Assembly (NCBI RefSeq): GCF_029914245.1
Contig: NZ_JARYZI010000003.1
Span: 124,001 to 188,000, forward strand
DNA length: 64,000 bases
From: Fusibacter bizertensis
Lineage (GTDB): Bacteria > Bacillota > Clostridia > Peptostreptococcales > Acidaminobacteraceae
Direction: 5' to 3'
A program made the position numbers and the translations under genes. Below, piece by piece: positions 49,127 through 57,613 of this stretch. Below the pieces are notes generated by a model. That model worked only from the letters and a program-made list of their open reading frames with translations. It was not told where the DNA came from and did not search any database. Every line of letters starts with the position of its first letter. Position 1 is the first letter of the stretch.

Positions 49127-51284
49127 ATTTTTTACTCCCAAAATGTGACACATATACTTTATTTAATAAATCCAATATTACGATGACCACTATGCCAATC
49201 ACTAGTGAAAATGCAAGTGATGTTAGTTCTCTTACTGTTGATAAATATACTGGTGCTCTTGAATGACAGAATGTATTCACCACTGATGTCAATCCAATTA
49301 CAGCACCAAACAAACATGGGAATAAAAGTTTGTTATATCCTCTTGCAGCAAAATATATACCTGCTGAGAGCGCAGGAAATGCTAAGAAAATTTCTTTAGT
49401 CCTCGGTCTAGCTAAAACTACATCTTCTAAAAAGTTTCTAAAAATCAATTCTATATCCAACACTTCAATATTAGTGTCATGTCCTGAACGCGCTAGGTAA
49501 ACATAGAAAACACCAGCTAGCGCTACCGCAATTAAAGCATAATATAACTTTACATCTTCCGTAAGAAAACGTTTTATATCATCAATAAAATAAGTGTTCT
49601 CGTCAAGCTCTCTTACTTGACGCTTATAGCCCAATTTTATTATATAGATGATTACAAAAGCAAAAATTGGAAGAAGTAAGCTCGCCTTAACACCTCTGAA
49701 GTAACTAATTTCAAGTAAATAATCAGCTCTAGAGATATAGCTCGCAACATATAGTCCACCAAGTAAACACATTGTAACAGCAACACTTAACGCAGTTGCA
49801 TACTTAGCAATTATACCTTTAAGTGTAAATACTTTATTACTCAACATCATGTCCTTAACAAACTCGATTAAGAATAAAATCGCAAGTATTGGGAATACAT
49901 TGGCAGCTGTAAACGCAAAGAGTTCAATACTCAAATTGGGCGCAACAAAATTAATTGCAACAATACCTAGTAAACCAACAGCAAATAGAATCCACTCAAA
50001 TTTCTCAGCTATATCAAAAACGAGTTTTAATAAAATTAATCCTAATATCAAAAGACCAAAAGCAGATAGGATCACCAAGTAAATAGAGGCATTATGATAT
50101 GGCATAACACTTGGTTTTCCAATTGTTATATGATGTGCTTCCAATCGAGTCGCCAATCCATCAAAGGTTTTCTTATATTCATCTAAGTCCGTATAATAAG
50201 TGAATTTACTATCTTTGTAGGGTCTAAAATAAATGACTCTAATATTTCTCTCTGTTATTGCACGATATAATGTATTCTCGATTTCCTTAGCACCTTCATA
50301 ATAGCCAAGGTAATTGTACCTCTGTTGAATGTATTCAATCATCGGGAATACTCTCACGACATTATAATCTAAGTCTTTAGCTAAAGTATCAATACCACGT
50401 TGTTCTGAAAATCCAAGTTGATCTGCAGCTTCAACCATTCCTATTGGAAGATTAAGCGCTTTTAATTTATCATACAATTCTTGAGAATAATTACCCTTTT
50501 CAGCGGTATAACTCATGACCTCTCTACCATTAAATATAATGACATTAGGCATTGCGTCGTACTTTTCCACTTCATTAAAATAAGCATCCACGAGTTTATC
50601 ATTGTATTTATCATAGTTACTTGGTCTTAAGTTTACATCTAATCCAGTATTAAGAACATTGTTCACTTTAACAGGATCATATCCCATACCAATATCTTCA
50701 ATCACTGATGATACGGCTTCTCTTGGTAATTTTATTCCACGTGATAGATAATCTTTGTATCTCATATCTTCAGTAAAATAAATATCCTTAATTGTTCCCT
50801 TTAGAACAATCGTTTTAACGGATCCTTCGTCAAAAAAATGATAAAATTCAGAATCATATCTTGCTTCAATTCCCGATTTTAAAAAATCATAAATAGAAGA
50901 ATCGTAAGTCCTCACAACAATATCAAAGTCACCCGTTTGATCACTATTTAGATATTCAAGTGCCTTTGGACCATAATTCTCTTTCCAATCTAAATCTTTT
51001 ATAAGATTTTTATACAAACTGTATTCAAGTGGTTTTTGTTCATCCACCATACTATAAAGTGTTTCTTCTTTTAATACAACCCCTGTCACACCCGCATCTT
51101 TAAGCACAGTAAAAAGTTCTGATTCAGTCATTCCTTGTTGATTTGCCATTATCGCAAATTCTTCGTAATCCGCAAGAATTTCAACACTTTTCGTTTGCCT
51201 TTCTACATCTATGCGACCGTAAAGCAACACACCGGTTGCAATTACGCTAATTAATAAAATTACCAAATATAGTTTCTTTTTCAA
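49119..51284 (-). CDS. DUF5693 membrane protein
   Basis: A 721-residue protein: an N-terminal membrane helix (about 5-22), a large outside domain of about 380 residues that looks like a TIM-barrel-type fold (repeated motifs such as GVTGVVLKEETLY and VYFRPY), and at least eight membrane helices in the C-terminal 300 residues. DUF5693 proteins commonly lie directly upstream of csaB in Firmicutes. A role in export or assembly of the pyruvylated wall polymer is plausible but unproven. The 3' end overlaps csaB. Confidence 0.85.
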   Translation of the reverse strand: MKKKLYLVILLISVIATGVLLYGRIDVERQTKSVEILADYEEFAIMANQQGMTESELFTVLKDAGVTGVVLKEETLYSMVDEQKPLEYSLYKNLIKDLDWKENYGPKALEYLNSDQTGDFDIVVRTYDSSIYDFLKSGIEARYDSEFYHFFDEGSVKTIVLKGTIKDIYFTEDMRYKDYLSRGIKLPREAVSSVIEDIGMGYDPVKVNNVLNTGLDVNLRPSNYDKYNDKLVDAYFNEVEKYDAMPNVIIFNGREVMSYTAEKGNYSQELYDKLKALNLPIGMVEAADQLGFSEQRGIDTLAKDLDYNVVRVFPMIEYIQQRYNYLGYYEGAKEIENTLYRAITERNIRVIYFRPYKDSKFTYYTDLDEYKKTFDGLATRLEAHHITIGKPSVMPYHNASIYLVILSAFGLLILGLILLKLVFDIAEKFEWILFAVGLLGIVAINFVAPNLSIELFAFTAANVFPILAILFLIEFVKDMMLSNKVFTLKGIIAKYATALSVAVTMCLLGGLYVASYISRADYLLEISYFRGVKASLLLPIFAFVIIYIIKLGYKRQVRELDENTYFIDDIKRFLTEDVKLYYALIAVALAGVFYVYLARSGHDTNIEVLDIELIFRNFLEDVVLARPRTKEIFLAFPALSAGIYFAARGYNKLLFPCLFGAVIGLTSVVNTFCHSRAPVYLSTVRELTSLAFSLVIGIVVIVILDLLNKVYVSHFGSKKYE

Positions 51285-51314
51285 GTAATGCCTCCACTAT
51301 TTGTGATTATCATG

Positions 51315-51340
51315 AAAAAACCTGCATATAAATATACAGG
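51315..51340 (-). terminator. Intrinsic terminator after mazF
   Basis: On the minus strand CCTGTATA pairs with TATGCAGG (one G-T pair) around TTTA, followed by six T and C; directly after the mazF stop. Only 30 bases remain before DUF5693, so that operon probably depends on read-through or a promoter overlapping this site. Confidence 0.8.
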
Positions 51341-51342
51341 CA

Positions 51343-51699
51343 TTATGTAGCGTCATCATATAAACCCAAGCTGATCACAAGTGCTTTATCAACACGTAAC
51401 ATCACATCACCCTCAAGTTGTCCCAGCTTTTGAATTAATCTTGTTTTGTCAATTGTCCTAACTTGCTCTAATAATACAACTGAATCTTTTAGCAAACCAA
51501 CCTGTGAAGCACCAACTTCAACATGTGTTGGAAGCTTTGCTTTGGCAATCTTTGCGGTTATTGCTGCTATAATTACAGTCGGGCTATATTTATTACCAAT
51601 ATCATTTTGTATAATCAATACAGGTCTTTGTCCACCCTGTTCCGAACCACGAACAGGAGATAAATCCGCAAAAAAGACATCGCCTCGTTTAATATTCAC
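51343..51699 (-). CDS. ndoA: MazF/EndoA family endoribonuclease toxin
   Basis: A 118-residue PemK/MazF-type mRNA interferase, very like Bacillus Ndo[34 protein letters not shown], with the catalytic Arg in GGQRPV and Thr in AITAKI, and [14 protein letters not shown] further on. It cuts mRNA at short specific sequences. Start GTG at 51699; the ribosome site is poor (GGAG 12 bases away, AGGA one base away). It follows alr, as in Bacillus, but the antitoxin gene that usually lies between them is absent (see finding). Confidence 0.94.
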   Translation of the reverse strand: MNIKRGDVFFADLSPVRGSEQGGQRPVLIIQNDIGNKYSPTVIIAAITAKIAKAKLPTHVEVGASQVGLLKDSVVLLEQVRTIDKTRLIQKLGQLEGDVMLRVDKALVISLGLYDDAT

Positions 51700-51810
51700 T
51701 TCCTAAATCATCTCCATTCAAATAGTACTTATTCTCCATAAGCACATGTAGGTGTATTCACCAATAATTTTAATGATACCATAAAATTATATTTTCTACC
51801 ACAAAGAACT

Positions 51811-52983
51811 CTATTTTTGCCTCAAAATCATGTCTACAACTTCAAACGCCTTTCCATCTAAGATATATCGTCTTGGAACACGTTTGCCTATCATACATAC
51901 AATTTCATAGTTTATTGTACCCAAAATTTCAGCATACCTATCAATATGAATTTGTACTGCGTCAGCTTCACCAAATAAAGTAACAGTATCACCTACATTT
52001 ACTGTTAAATCATTTACCTCCATCATACATTGATCCATACAAATTCTACCTATAATTGGTTTGATCACACCGTTGATGATCCCTATTGCTTTATCAGTCA
52101 GTTGCCTTGTAAAACCATCAGCGTAACCAATCGGCAACGTTGCTACTTGAGTTGGTTGAGGTGCAATGAACTTTAGACCATAACTTACGCCTTCACCTGA
52201 CTCAACAGTTTTTACATGTGCTACTTTAGCTTTTAGAGACATTACTGGTCTTAACTCCACACGGTCTTTTTTCACATCATTAGAAGGATACAGCCCATAC
52301 AGCATGATTCCTGCTCTTACCATATCAAAGTGATATTCAGGAAGATCAATAATACCTGCACTATTACATACATGCTTAATCGGTATAATTACATTGTTAC
52401 TTTCTAGTCGCTTAATCATATCTTGAAACAAACGAACTTGATGATGTGTAAAAGTCTTATCAAGTTCATCCGCAACTGCAAAATGAGTAAATATCCCTTC
52501 AATTGTCAGGTACGGCATCTCTGCAATTTTGCAAATATCTAAAACAGTTTGATCATTAATCTCCATACCGATGCGTCTCATACCTGTATCGAGTTTTATA
52601 TGAACCTTTAATTTACATCCTAACTTTTCAGCAGCCTTGTTAAAAGCATAAGCTTGTTCATAAGAATATACTGTTTGAATAATTCTCATTTTAATTGCAT
52701 CTTCGATTAACTCATCAGGTGTATAGCCTAACACCATAATTTCAGTTTCCGAAAAAGCACTTCTAAGTTGTAGTGCCTCTGATAAAGTTGCAACAGCAAA
52801 ACGATCTGCGCCATTTTTAAGAAGGGTTTTGGCCACTTGAAGTGCTCCATGTCCATACGCATCGGCTTTAATAACTGCAGAAATTATAGTACCTTCTTTT
52901 GTAATCCTTTTTACCTGCACCATATTATGTGCTAGATGATCGAGATTAATATCAGCCCAGACTGGTCTTGTCAATGTATTCAT
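51811..52983 (-). CDS. alr: Alanine racemase
   Basis: PLP-dependent racemase that makes D-alanine for peptidoglycan. The 390 residues show the PLP lysine in AVIKADAYGHGA (about 38), the second catalytic Tyr in GEGVSYGLKF, and SRGPMxxx-type C-terminal elements (GRICMDQCMMEV). Start ATG at 52983, eight bases after GGAG; the ATG two codons earlier touches the site. Neighbours acpS upstream and mazF downstream keep the classic Firmicutes order. Confidence 0.96.
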   Translation of the reverse strand: MNTLTRPVWADINLDHLAHNMVQVKRITKEGTIISAVIKADAYGHGALQVAKTLLKNGADRFAVATLSEALQLRSAFSETEIMVLGYTPDELIEDAIKMRIIQTVYSYEQAYAFNKAAEKLGCKLKVHIKLDTGMRRIGMEINDQTVLDICKIAEMPYLTIEGIFTHFAVADELDKTFTHHQVRLFQDMIKRLESNNVIIPIKHVCNSAGIIDLPEYHFDMVRAGIMLYGLYPSNDVKKDRVELRPVMSLKAKVAHVKTVESGEGVSYGLKFIAPQPTQVATLPIGYADGFTRQLTDKAIGIINGVIKPIIGRICMDQCMMEVNDLTVNVGDTVTLFGEADAVQIHIDRYAEILGTINYEIVCMIGKRVPRRYILDGKAFEVVDMILRQK

Positions 52984-53123
52984 AAACATTTCTCCATCAT
53001 TTTATTTTGAAGAATCGCATCTTGTCACTTAAGTCTATAAAACGCCATTTTGTTGATCATAGTATGAAATACCTTGTTTATTTTACCGCTTTTTTGCAAA
53101 TAATACTATATTAAATTTATCTT

Positions 53124-53498
53124 TTACAAACTAAGGGCGATGGCAAACGCTACAGCATAGTCTTTAGAATGTGAAATCGATAGTTCTATGGCAGTAATTC
53201 CCAAAGATTCTGCAATAGTCTTCGCATTTCCTTCTAAAACGACAATTGGCTTACCCATTTCATTTCTTAGAACTACAATATCAATTAAATTAAACCCTCT
53301 TATGCCAGTACCAAAAGCCTTTGATATCGCTTCTTTTGCTGCGAAACCTGCTGCTATAGTTTCAACTTTCATTTGTTTTTCTTTAAACAACTGATTCTCA
53401 TCATCAGAAAAATTTCGCGTTAAGAATCTTGGATTTCGTTCTAATATCTCTTTAAATCTTTTAATCTCTACAATATCAACACCATTTCCATAAATCAT
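53124..53498 (-). CDS. acpS: Holo-[acyl-carrier-protein] synthase
   Basis: AcpS transfers the phosphopantetheine arm from CoA to apo-ACP. The 124 residues have the two signatures GNGVDIVEIKRF (metal-binding Asp) and FAAKEAISKAFGTGI (Glu and Lys), and SISHSKDYAVAFAI at the end. Start ATG at 53498, six bases from GAGGTG; the longer frame reads into the divergent promoter region. Upstream of alr by 140 bases. Confidence 0.96.
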   Translation of the reverse strand: MIYGNGVDIVEIKRFKEILERNPRFLTRNFSDDENQLFKEKQMKVETIAAGFAAKEAISKAFGTGIRGFNLIDIVVLRNEMGKPIVVLEGNAKTIAESLGITAIELSISHSKDYAVAFAIALSL

Positions 53499-53576
53499 CA
53501 CATACACCTCTAAAATAATTGTTAGTAACTGTTTCACATTTTGTGATAAAATAAAATCAAAATTCAAGGAGAACCT

Positions 53577-54113
53577 ATGCTAATCTATAATGCTATACAC
53601 ACTGCAATTAAAGCCCATGAGGGACAAATCAGAAAACTTGATCAAGATATTTATGTAGCACACCCTATTGAAGTTGGTATCACTTTAGCCAAACACAACT
53701 TATCAGATGAAGTTATCATCGCTGGGATTTTACACGATACAGTAGAAGACACACCACTGACACTTGAAGATATCAAACGTGAATTTGGACCAATTGTGGC
53801 TTTATATGTCAAATACTGTTCAGAAACCAATAAAGAGGATTCTTGGAAAAAACGAAAACTAAACTATCTTGCAAACTTATCTCAAGCACCTATGGATGTT
53901 CTCTATATTGTATGTGTAGACAAGCTAACAAATATAAAAAGTATTTATAGGCATCTAGACAGATTAGGTGAACCCTTATGGGATAAATTTAATGCTGGCT
54001 ATGAAGACCAAAAATGGTATTATACTGCAATTCTTGATTTGTTAAGACCTATTGCTGATCATCCCCTATATGCTGAACTTGAACACCAGATCGCAATTGT
54101 TTTTAACCATTAA
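53577..54113 (+). CDS. Single-domain HD hydrolase, alarmone-hydrolase-like
   Basis: A 178-residue stand-alone HD domain close to the hydrolase half of RelA/SpoT and to MESH1. Metal ligands: H in YVAHPIEVG, HD in AGILHDTVEDT, and D in VCVDKLTNI. ED in TVEDT is the (p)ppGpp hydrolase signature. It has no synthetase, TGS or ACT domain, so it would act only as a small alarmone (or related nucleotide) hydrolase. ATG at 53577 with AAGGAG five bases upstream; an extended -10 (TGA-TAAAAT) lies 30 bases upstream. Divergent from acpS, converges on the MFS gene with 14 bases. Confidence 0.8.
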   Translation: MLIYNAIHTAIKAHEGQIRKLDQDIYVAHPIEVGITLAKHNLSDEVIIAGILHDTVEDTPLTLEDIKREFGPIVALYVKYCSETNKEDSWKKRKLNYLANLSQAPMDVLYIVCVDKLTNIKSIYRHLDRLGEPLWDKFNAGYEDQKWYYTAILDLLRPIADHPLYAELEHQIAIVFNH

Positions 54114-54127
54114 TTCTAGGATATAGA

Positions 54128-55273
54128 TTAGATTCGTGTTTTTTGTTGTCTCCAGTTCAAAGCCGTAAAGAAAAACATAAACACGATTGAAACCAATATT
54201 GAGCTTATGATGGCAATCGCCCCATATCGATCTGCAACTTTACCAGTTAAATACGGCATGATAGTAGCGCCAATACCACCGCCTGAGATGACAATTGCGG
54301 TTGCTACGCCTGATCCACGGATATGTCGATTGGCATCAGCTATCGTCAGTGGATAAATGCCCGCAAGTGATAGACCTATACATATAACAGAAAGGGCTAT
54401 CCAAACTTCAGAAGTGCTTAACCAAAATATAAACATTCCCAAAAATGCTGTAAAGCTGACACAGACAAGGTACTTTGCTTTATCCATCTTTCTCCCAAAG
54501 GTTCCTGTTGCAAATCGCCCGAATATCATGGTTAACCATAACGTCGACAGTAGCCCTTGAGAAAAACCTTCCGAGAAATTAAGTCCAGTTTCAAGATAAC
54601 TTACCATCCAACCACTAAAAGCGTTCTCAACCCCTACATAGAAAAATAAAATAAACATATATATGATAATGTAGCGCCAAGGCAATTTGATTCGGTGATT
54701 ATCATTTTGCCTCATTGGCTTAATAAATGGAATTTTCATTTTGATAGCTATAATTTCTGCAATCAAAGCCATGAGTGCTAAAATAAACATCAAGTGTTTC
54801 CAAGTGAAGCCTATCATTAAAAGACCATTGAATAACAATGGAACAACAAAAGCGCCCACGCCAAAAGACATATGAAGTAAGCTCATGGCTTTTGAATCCC
54901 CTTCGCTTGAATCATTCACTAGTATGTTTACAACTGAGTTACAAAATCCCCATCCAAGTCCTAATACCAACACACCAAAATATATTGTAACTAAACAGTT
55001 AGAAGAAGCTAAAATTAATAACCCCAATATATAGCCTGCATTTCCAATCAATAGCACCCATTTGTGGCCTATACCATCCACTAAAATCCCACTGATCAAC
55101 CCATTTATTAAATAACTCGCAGAAAATATTGCCAATATTAACCCACCTTGTTCAAAGGTCAATGTGAATTCTCTTCTTATATATGGCATTGTAGCGCCAA
55201 AAGAGATGACGATCATCCCCATGACCATAAACCCAAAATAATTTCCCCAAATAATTAAACGATTATTCTCCAT
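54128..55273 (-). CDS. MFS transporter
   Basis: A 381-residue major-facilitator transporter with about 12 membrane helices, of the fucose permease (FucP)/YfkF type. Seen: GATMPYIRREFTLTFEQGG after the first helix, DGIGHKWVLLIGNAGYILG as the motif A-like loop, and FGRFATGTFGRKMDK between helices 8 and 9. Substrate unknown. I start at the ATG at 55273; AAGGA lies 12 bases upstream, which is long, and no better start is seen. It has its own promoter (55337-55365) and lies downstream of the candidate small RNA. Confidence 0.9.
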   Translation of the reverse strand: MENNRLIIWGNYFGFMVMGMIVISFGATMPYIRREFTLTFEQGGLILAIFSASYLINGLISGILVDGIGHKWVLLIGNAGYILGLLILASSNCLVTIYFGVLVLGLGWGFCNSVVNILVNDSSEGDSKAMSLLHMSFGVGAFVVPLLFNGLLMIGFTWKHLMFILALMALIAEIIAIKMKIPFIKPMRQNDNHRIKLPWRYIIIYMFILFFYVGVENAFSGWMVSYLETGLNFSEGFSQGLLSTLWLTMIFGRFATGTFGRKMDKAKYLVCVSFTAFLGMFIFWLSTSEVWIALSVICIGLSLAGIYPLTIADANRHIRGSGVATAIVISGGGIGATIMPYLTGKVADRYGAIAIISSILVSIVFMFFFTALNWRQQKTRI

Positions 55274-55336
55274 TACTTTGACCAATCCTTCCTTAAACCA
55301 TAAATGGCTTAATCGCTGAAGTAGATGTGCAGTTAA

Positions 55337-55365
55337 AGTTTATTTCTTTTTACAAGCAAAGTCAA
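55337..55365 (-). promoter_or_regulatory. MFS gene promoter
   Basis: On the minus strand TTGACT (55365-55360), 17-base spacer, TAAACT (55342-55337). It lies after the small RNA terminator, so the MFS gene can be transcribed independently. Confidence 0.6.
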
Positions 55366-55391
55366 TATCCCATTTTTTACCATGACAAATC

Positions 55392-55498
55392 AAAAAAAAA
55401 GACGCATCCAATGCGTCGGAATTGACAATTTACATTTATTAAAAAAGGGGGGATAAATGTAAATCTATATGCAATTCAATCTTATTAACCTGTCAACG
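55392..55498 (-). ncRNA. Candidate small RNA with C-rich loop
   Basis: In the 428-base gap between the MFS gene and the first DUF4342 gene, the minus strand carries a complete small transcription unit of about 107 bases. A promoter (55505-55533) precedes it, and a terminator stem GACGCAT-TGG-ATGCGTC with nine T (55417-55392) ends it. Inside, TTGACA (55496-55491) pairs with TGTCAA (55427-55422), enclosing a 12-pair perfect hairpin (55464-55453 with 55439-55428) whose 13-base loop is C6-T6-A. A C-rich loop of this sort in Gram-positive small RNAs often pairs with Shine-Dalgarno sequences. No reading frame is supported in it. Confidence 0.65.
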
Positions 55499-55504
55499 AT
55501 ATTG

Positions 55505-55533
55505 ATATTATCATTTGTGAACTATATCGTCAA
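55505..55533 (-). promoter_or_regulatory. Promoter of the candidate small RNA
   Basis: On the minus strand TTGACG (55533-55528), 17-base spacer, TAATAT (55510-55505): five of six and four of six matches. Transcription would start near 55498. Confidence 0.6.
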
Positions 55534-55622
55534 TAGAAAAACTGTTAACATTCATTAATGTCGCTTACGGTTTCTTAACAATTATTTTCATGTGTTATTA
55601 AGTTGATTCTATCTGTTTTTTA

Positions 55623-55662
55623 ACCATTCATTGGTTTCGTATTAACGTAGAGTAGATATAAT
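55623..55662 (+). promoter_or_regulatory. Palindromic element and -10 box of the first DUF4342 gene
   Basis: ACCATTCATTGGT (inverted repeat ACCA-n5-TGGT, 55623-55635), then 21 bases, then TATAAT (55657-55662). There is no -35 hexamer. The same element at the same 21-base distance from a -10 box occurs before the second DUF4342 gene. Its centre would be near -40 relative to transcription start, the place of a class II activator site. Confidence 0.6.
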
Positions 55663-55713
55663 AAACTCAAATCATAGTAACTTGAAATCAAACGAAAATA
55701 AGGAGGAATTAAA

Positions 55714-56190
55714 ATGTCAGTTACACTTGAAAATATTGAAAAAATAATCGAGCGAACTAAAGTAAGTTATAAAGAAGCGAAAGAAATGCTTGAGTCATGT
55801 GGCGGCGATGTAGTTGAAGCAATTGTTCAAATTGAACAACAACAAGCAAAATCACAATCAGATGATTCAAAGGCAAAAAAGGCTGCTTTTGAAGCAAAAA
55901 AAGAAACCCTATTGCTACAAGCTAAATTCTGGGGAAAACAAGCACTGAAACTACTCAAGAAGGCTATGTTGATCAAAGTACTTTGGAAAAAAGAAGATAA
56001 AGTTCACCTTGAACTTCCACTACTATTGGTTTTGATTTTTGCGGTGTTCGCAATGCCATTTTCAGTAATCGTACTCGTTCTGCCATTTTTCTTCGGTATT
56101 AAAATGCAACTTAAAAAGAACAATGGCAAAGTTACTGATATAAGCGACTGGATTAAGGAACATACACCTAATTCAGATCAAAACAATTAA
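55714..56190 (+). CDS. DUF4342 protein, first paralogue
   Basis: A 158-residue protein with an N-terminal UBA-like helical domain (residues 1-45, with IIERTKVSYKEAKEMLES and GGDVVEAIVQIE), a charged linker rich in Lys and Gln, then a DUF4342 membrane part with a long hydrophobic stretch (about 100-128) and a short cytosolic-type tail. GGAGG eight bases upstream of the ATG. About 100 bases before its paralogue, which shares the domain plan. DUF4342 proteins often accompany envelope-stress or two-component genes; function unknown. Confidence 0.82.
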   Translation: MSVTLENIEKIIERTKVSYKEAKEMLESCGGDVVEAIVQIEQQQAKSQSDDSKAKKAAFEAKKETLLLQAKFWGKQALKLLKKAMLIKVLWKKEDKVHLELPLLLVLIFAVFAMPFSVIVLVLPFFFGIKMQLKKNNGKVTDISDWIKEHTPNSDQNN

Positions 56191-56206
56191 TTCTATCCAA
56201 ATTCTA

Positions 56207-56246
56207 ACCATTCTTTGGTGATGAGTTAATGAATATTTGTTAAAAT
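56207..56246 (+). promoter_or_regulatory. Palindromic element and -10 box of the second DUF4342 gene
   Basis: ACCATTCTTTGGT (56207-56219), then 21 bases, then TAAAAT (56241-56246). It has the same arrangement as upstream of the first paralogue, with one base different in the centre of the palindrome. Confidence 0.6.
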
Positions 56247-56293
56247 AAATTAAGTTAAGGCGTAAGTCAATTAAATATTATAGGAGGCATAAT

Positions 56294-56803
56294 ATGGCAG
56301 TAAGTTTAGAAAAAATCGATATGCTCATGGAAAGAGCTAACATAAGTTATAAAGAAGCTAAAGATGCACTTGAGATGCATGATGGCGATATGGTAGAAGC
56401 ACTTATCTATCTAGAGGCTTCAAATAAAACAGCATATTCAAAACCCGGTCCTAAACCTAATAGACCACCACATCCACACCCACGTTCAGGTCAAAGAAGA
56501 AATCAAAAACAGAACAACGATTTCTTTGACGATATGAAAAAATTCTTTGCTAAAATGCATAAAACTAGTTTCGTAGTAGGCAATAAAGGTAAACGTGTCT
56601 TAGATATTCCTTTAACTATTGCAGCACTACTCATCCTTTTTACTATGCCAGTATCAATGTTTCTATTGATCGTACCTTATCTATTTGGATATAAAATTTC
56701 CATATTAGACAACGAAGGAAAAAATGTGAATTTCGATAAAACATTCCATTTCGGCGAAGACAAAGAGGAAGCTCCTAAAGAAAATGAAGATCGTATGGAG
56801 TAA
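56294..56803 (+). CDS. DUF4342 protein, second paralogue
   Basis: A 169-residue paralogue of the gene before it: UBA-like N-terminus (MLMERANISYKEAKDALEM, GDMVEALIYLE), a Pro/His/Arg/Gln-rich linker (about 45-80), a membrane stretch (about 108-138) and an acidic tail (about 150-169). AGGAGG precedes the ATG. A terminator follows. The two copies differ most in linker and tail. It lies upstream of a response regulator and histidine kinase transcribed the same way. Confidence 0.82.
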   Translation: MAVSLEKIDMLMERANISYKEAKDALEMHDGDMVEALIYLEASNKTAYSKPGPKPNRPPHPHPRSGQRRNQKQNNDFFDDMKKFFAKMHKTSFVVGNKGKRVLDIPLTIAALLILFTMPVSMFLLIVPYLFGYKISILDNEGKNVNFDKTFHFGEDKEEAPKENEDRME

Positions 56804-56820
56804 TAGGGTATCAAACACTC

Positions 56821-56849
56821 AGAGAGAAGCCATCGGTTTCTCTCTTTTT
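56821..56849 (+). terminator. Intrinsic terminator after the DUF4342 pair
   Basis: AGAGAGAA pairs with TTTCTCTCT (inner CC/GG adds two pairs), followed by TTTTT on the plus strand, 17 bases after the stop. Confidence 0.85.
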
Positions 56850-56851
56850 AC

Positions 56852-56880
56852 TTTAAAATAGCCAATTGAAATGCTATAGT
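56852..56880 (+). promoter_or_regulatory. Promoter of the two-component operon
   Basis: TTTAAA (56852-56857), 17-base spacer, TATAGT (56875-56880) with TGC in front, an extended -10, 43 bases upstream of the response regulator. Confidence 0.6.
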
Positions 56881-56923
56881 TGTAATATAGATGAATATAG
56901 AAATGAAACTTTGGAGGTAGAAA

Positions 56924-57613
56924 ATGCAAAGGATTTTGGTTGTTGAAGATGATATCAAGATTGCACGATTTATAGAACTGGAACTTACACACGAAGGGTT
57001 TACTGTTGAAACCGCAAATGATGGCAGAACGGGGCTCGAAAAAGCACTAGAAGTTGGATTTGATCTAATTGTACTTGACATTATGCTTCCTGGACTCAAT
57101 GGCATGGAAGTATGTAGAAGAATCAGACTCAACTCTGAAGTTCCTATTATCATGTTAACTGCAAAAGATGATACCATGGACAAAGTCATGGGACTTGATT
57201 TTGGCGCTGATGATTATATGACTAAGCCATTTGCAATTGAAGAACTCCTAGCAAGAATTCGACGTATATTTCGAAAAGTCACCATGCAAATCCCTGTGAA
57301 TACAAACTTGTTTTTGTCTGGCAGTCTCAAAATTGATTACAATCAATATATAGCATATTATGACCAGACACCAATAGAACTCACTAAAACAGAGTTTGAT
57401 TTACTTCATTATTTGGCTGAAAATAGAAACATCGCTTTGACAAGAGAACAAATTTTGGACAAAGTATGGGGCTATGATTATTTTGGTGAAACAAAGATAG
57501 TGGATGTCTATATTCGCTATTTGCGTAGCAAAATTGACGATTGTTTTAACACAAAATTCATTCACACGGTTAGAGGGGTAGGTTACCTATTTAAAGATGA
57601 AGATCATAAGTAA
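56924..57613 (+). CDS. OmpR-family response regulator
   Basis: A 229-residue regulator with a receiver domain (acidic pair VVEDDIKI, phospho-accepting Asp52 in VLDIMLPG, Lys in DYMTKPF) and a winged-helix DNA-binding domain (ELTKTEFDLLHYLAEN, REQILDKVWGYDYFGETKIVDVYIRYLRSKI). It overlaps the kinase gene by 17 bases, so the two are co-translated. The DUF4342 genes just upstream, with a shared palindrome and no -35 box, are candidate targets; this is inference. Confidence 0.95.
   Translation: MQRILVVEDDIKIARFIELELTHEGFTVETANDGRTGLEKALEVGFDLIVLDIMLPGLNGMEVCRRIRLNSEVPIIMLTAKDDTMDKVMGLDFGADDYMTKPFAIEELLARIRRIFRKVTMQIPVNTNLFLSGSLKIDYNQYIAYYDQTPIELTKTEFDLLHYLAENRNIALTREQILDKVWGYDYFGETKIVDVYIRYLRSKIDDCFNTKFIHTVRGVGYLFKDEDHK

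Noticed and set aside
51711-51763. 16-codon frame before mazF as a remnant antitoxin
   Set aside because: Too short and without recognisable similarity or clear ribosome site.
55441-55463. Plus-strand AAAAAAGGGGGG followed by ATG-TAA as a minimal reading frame
   Set aside because: It is the complement of the small RNA loop; no promoter or terminator on this strand.
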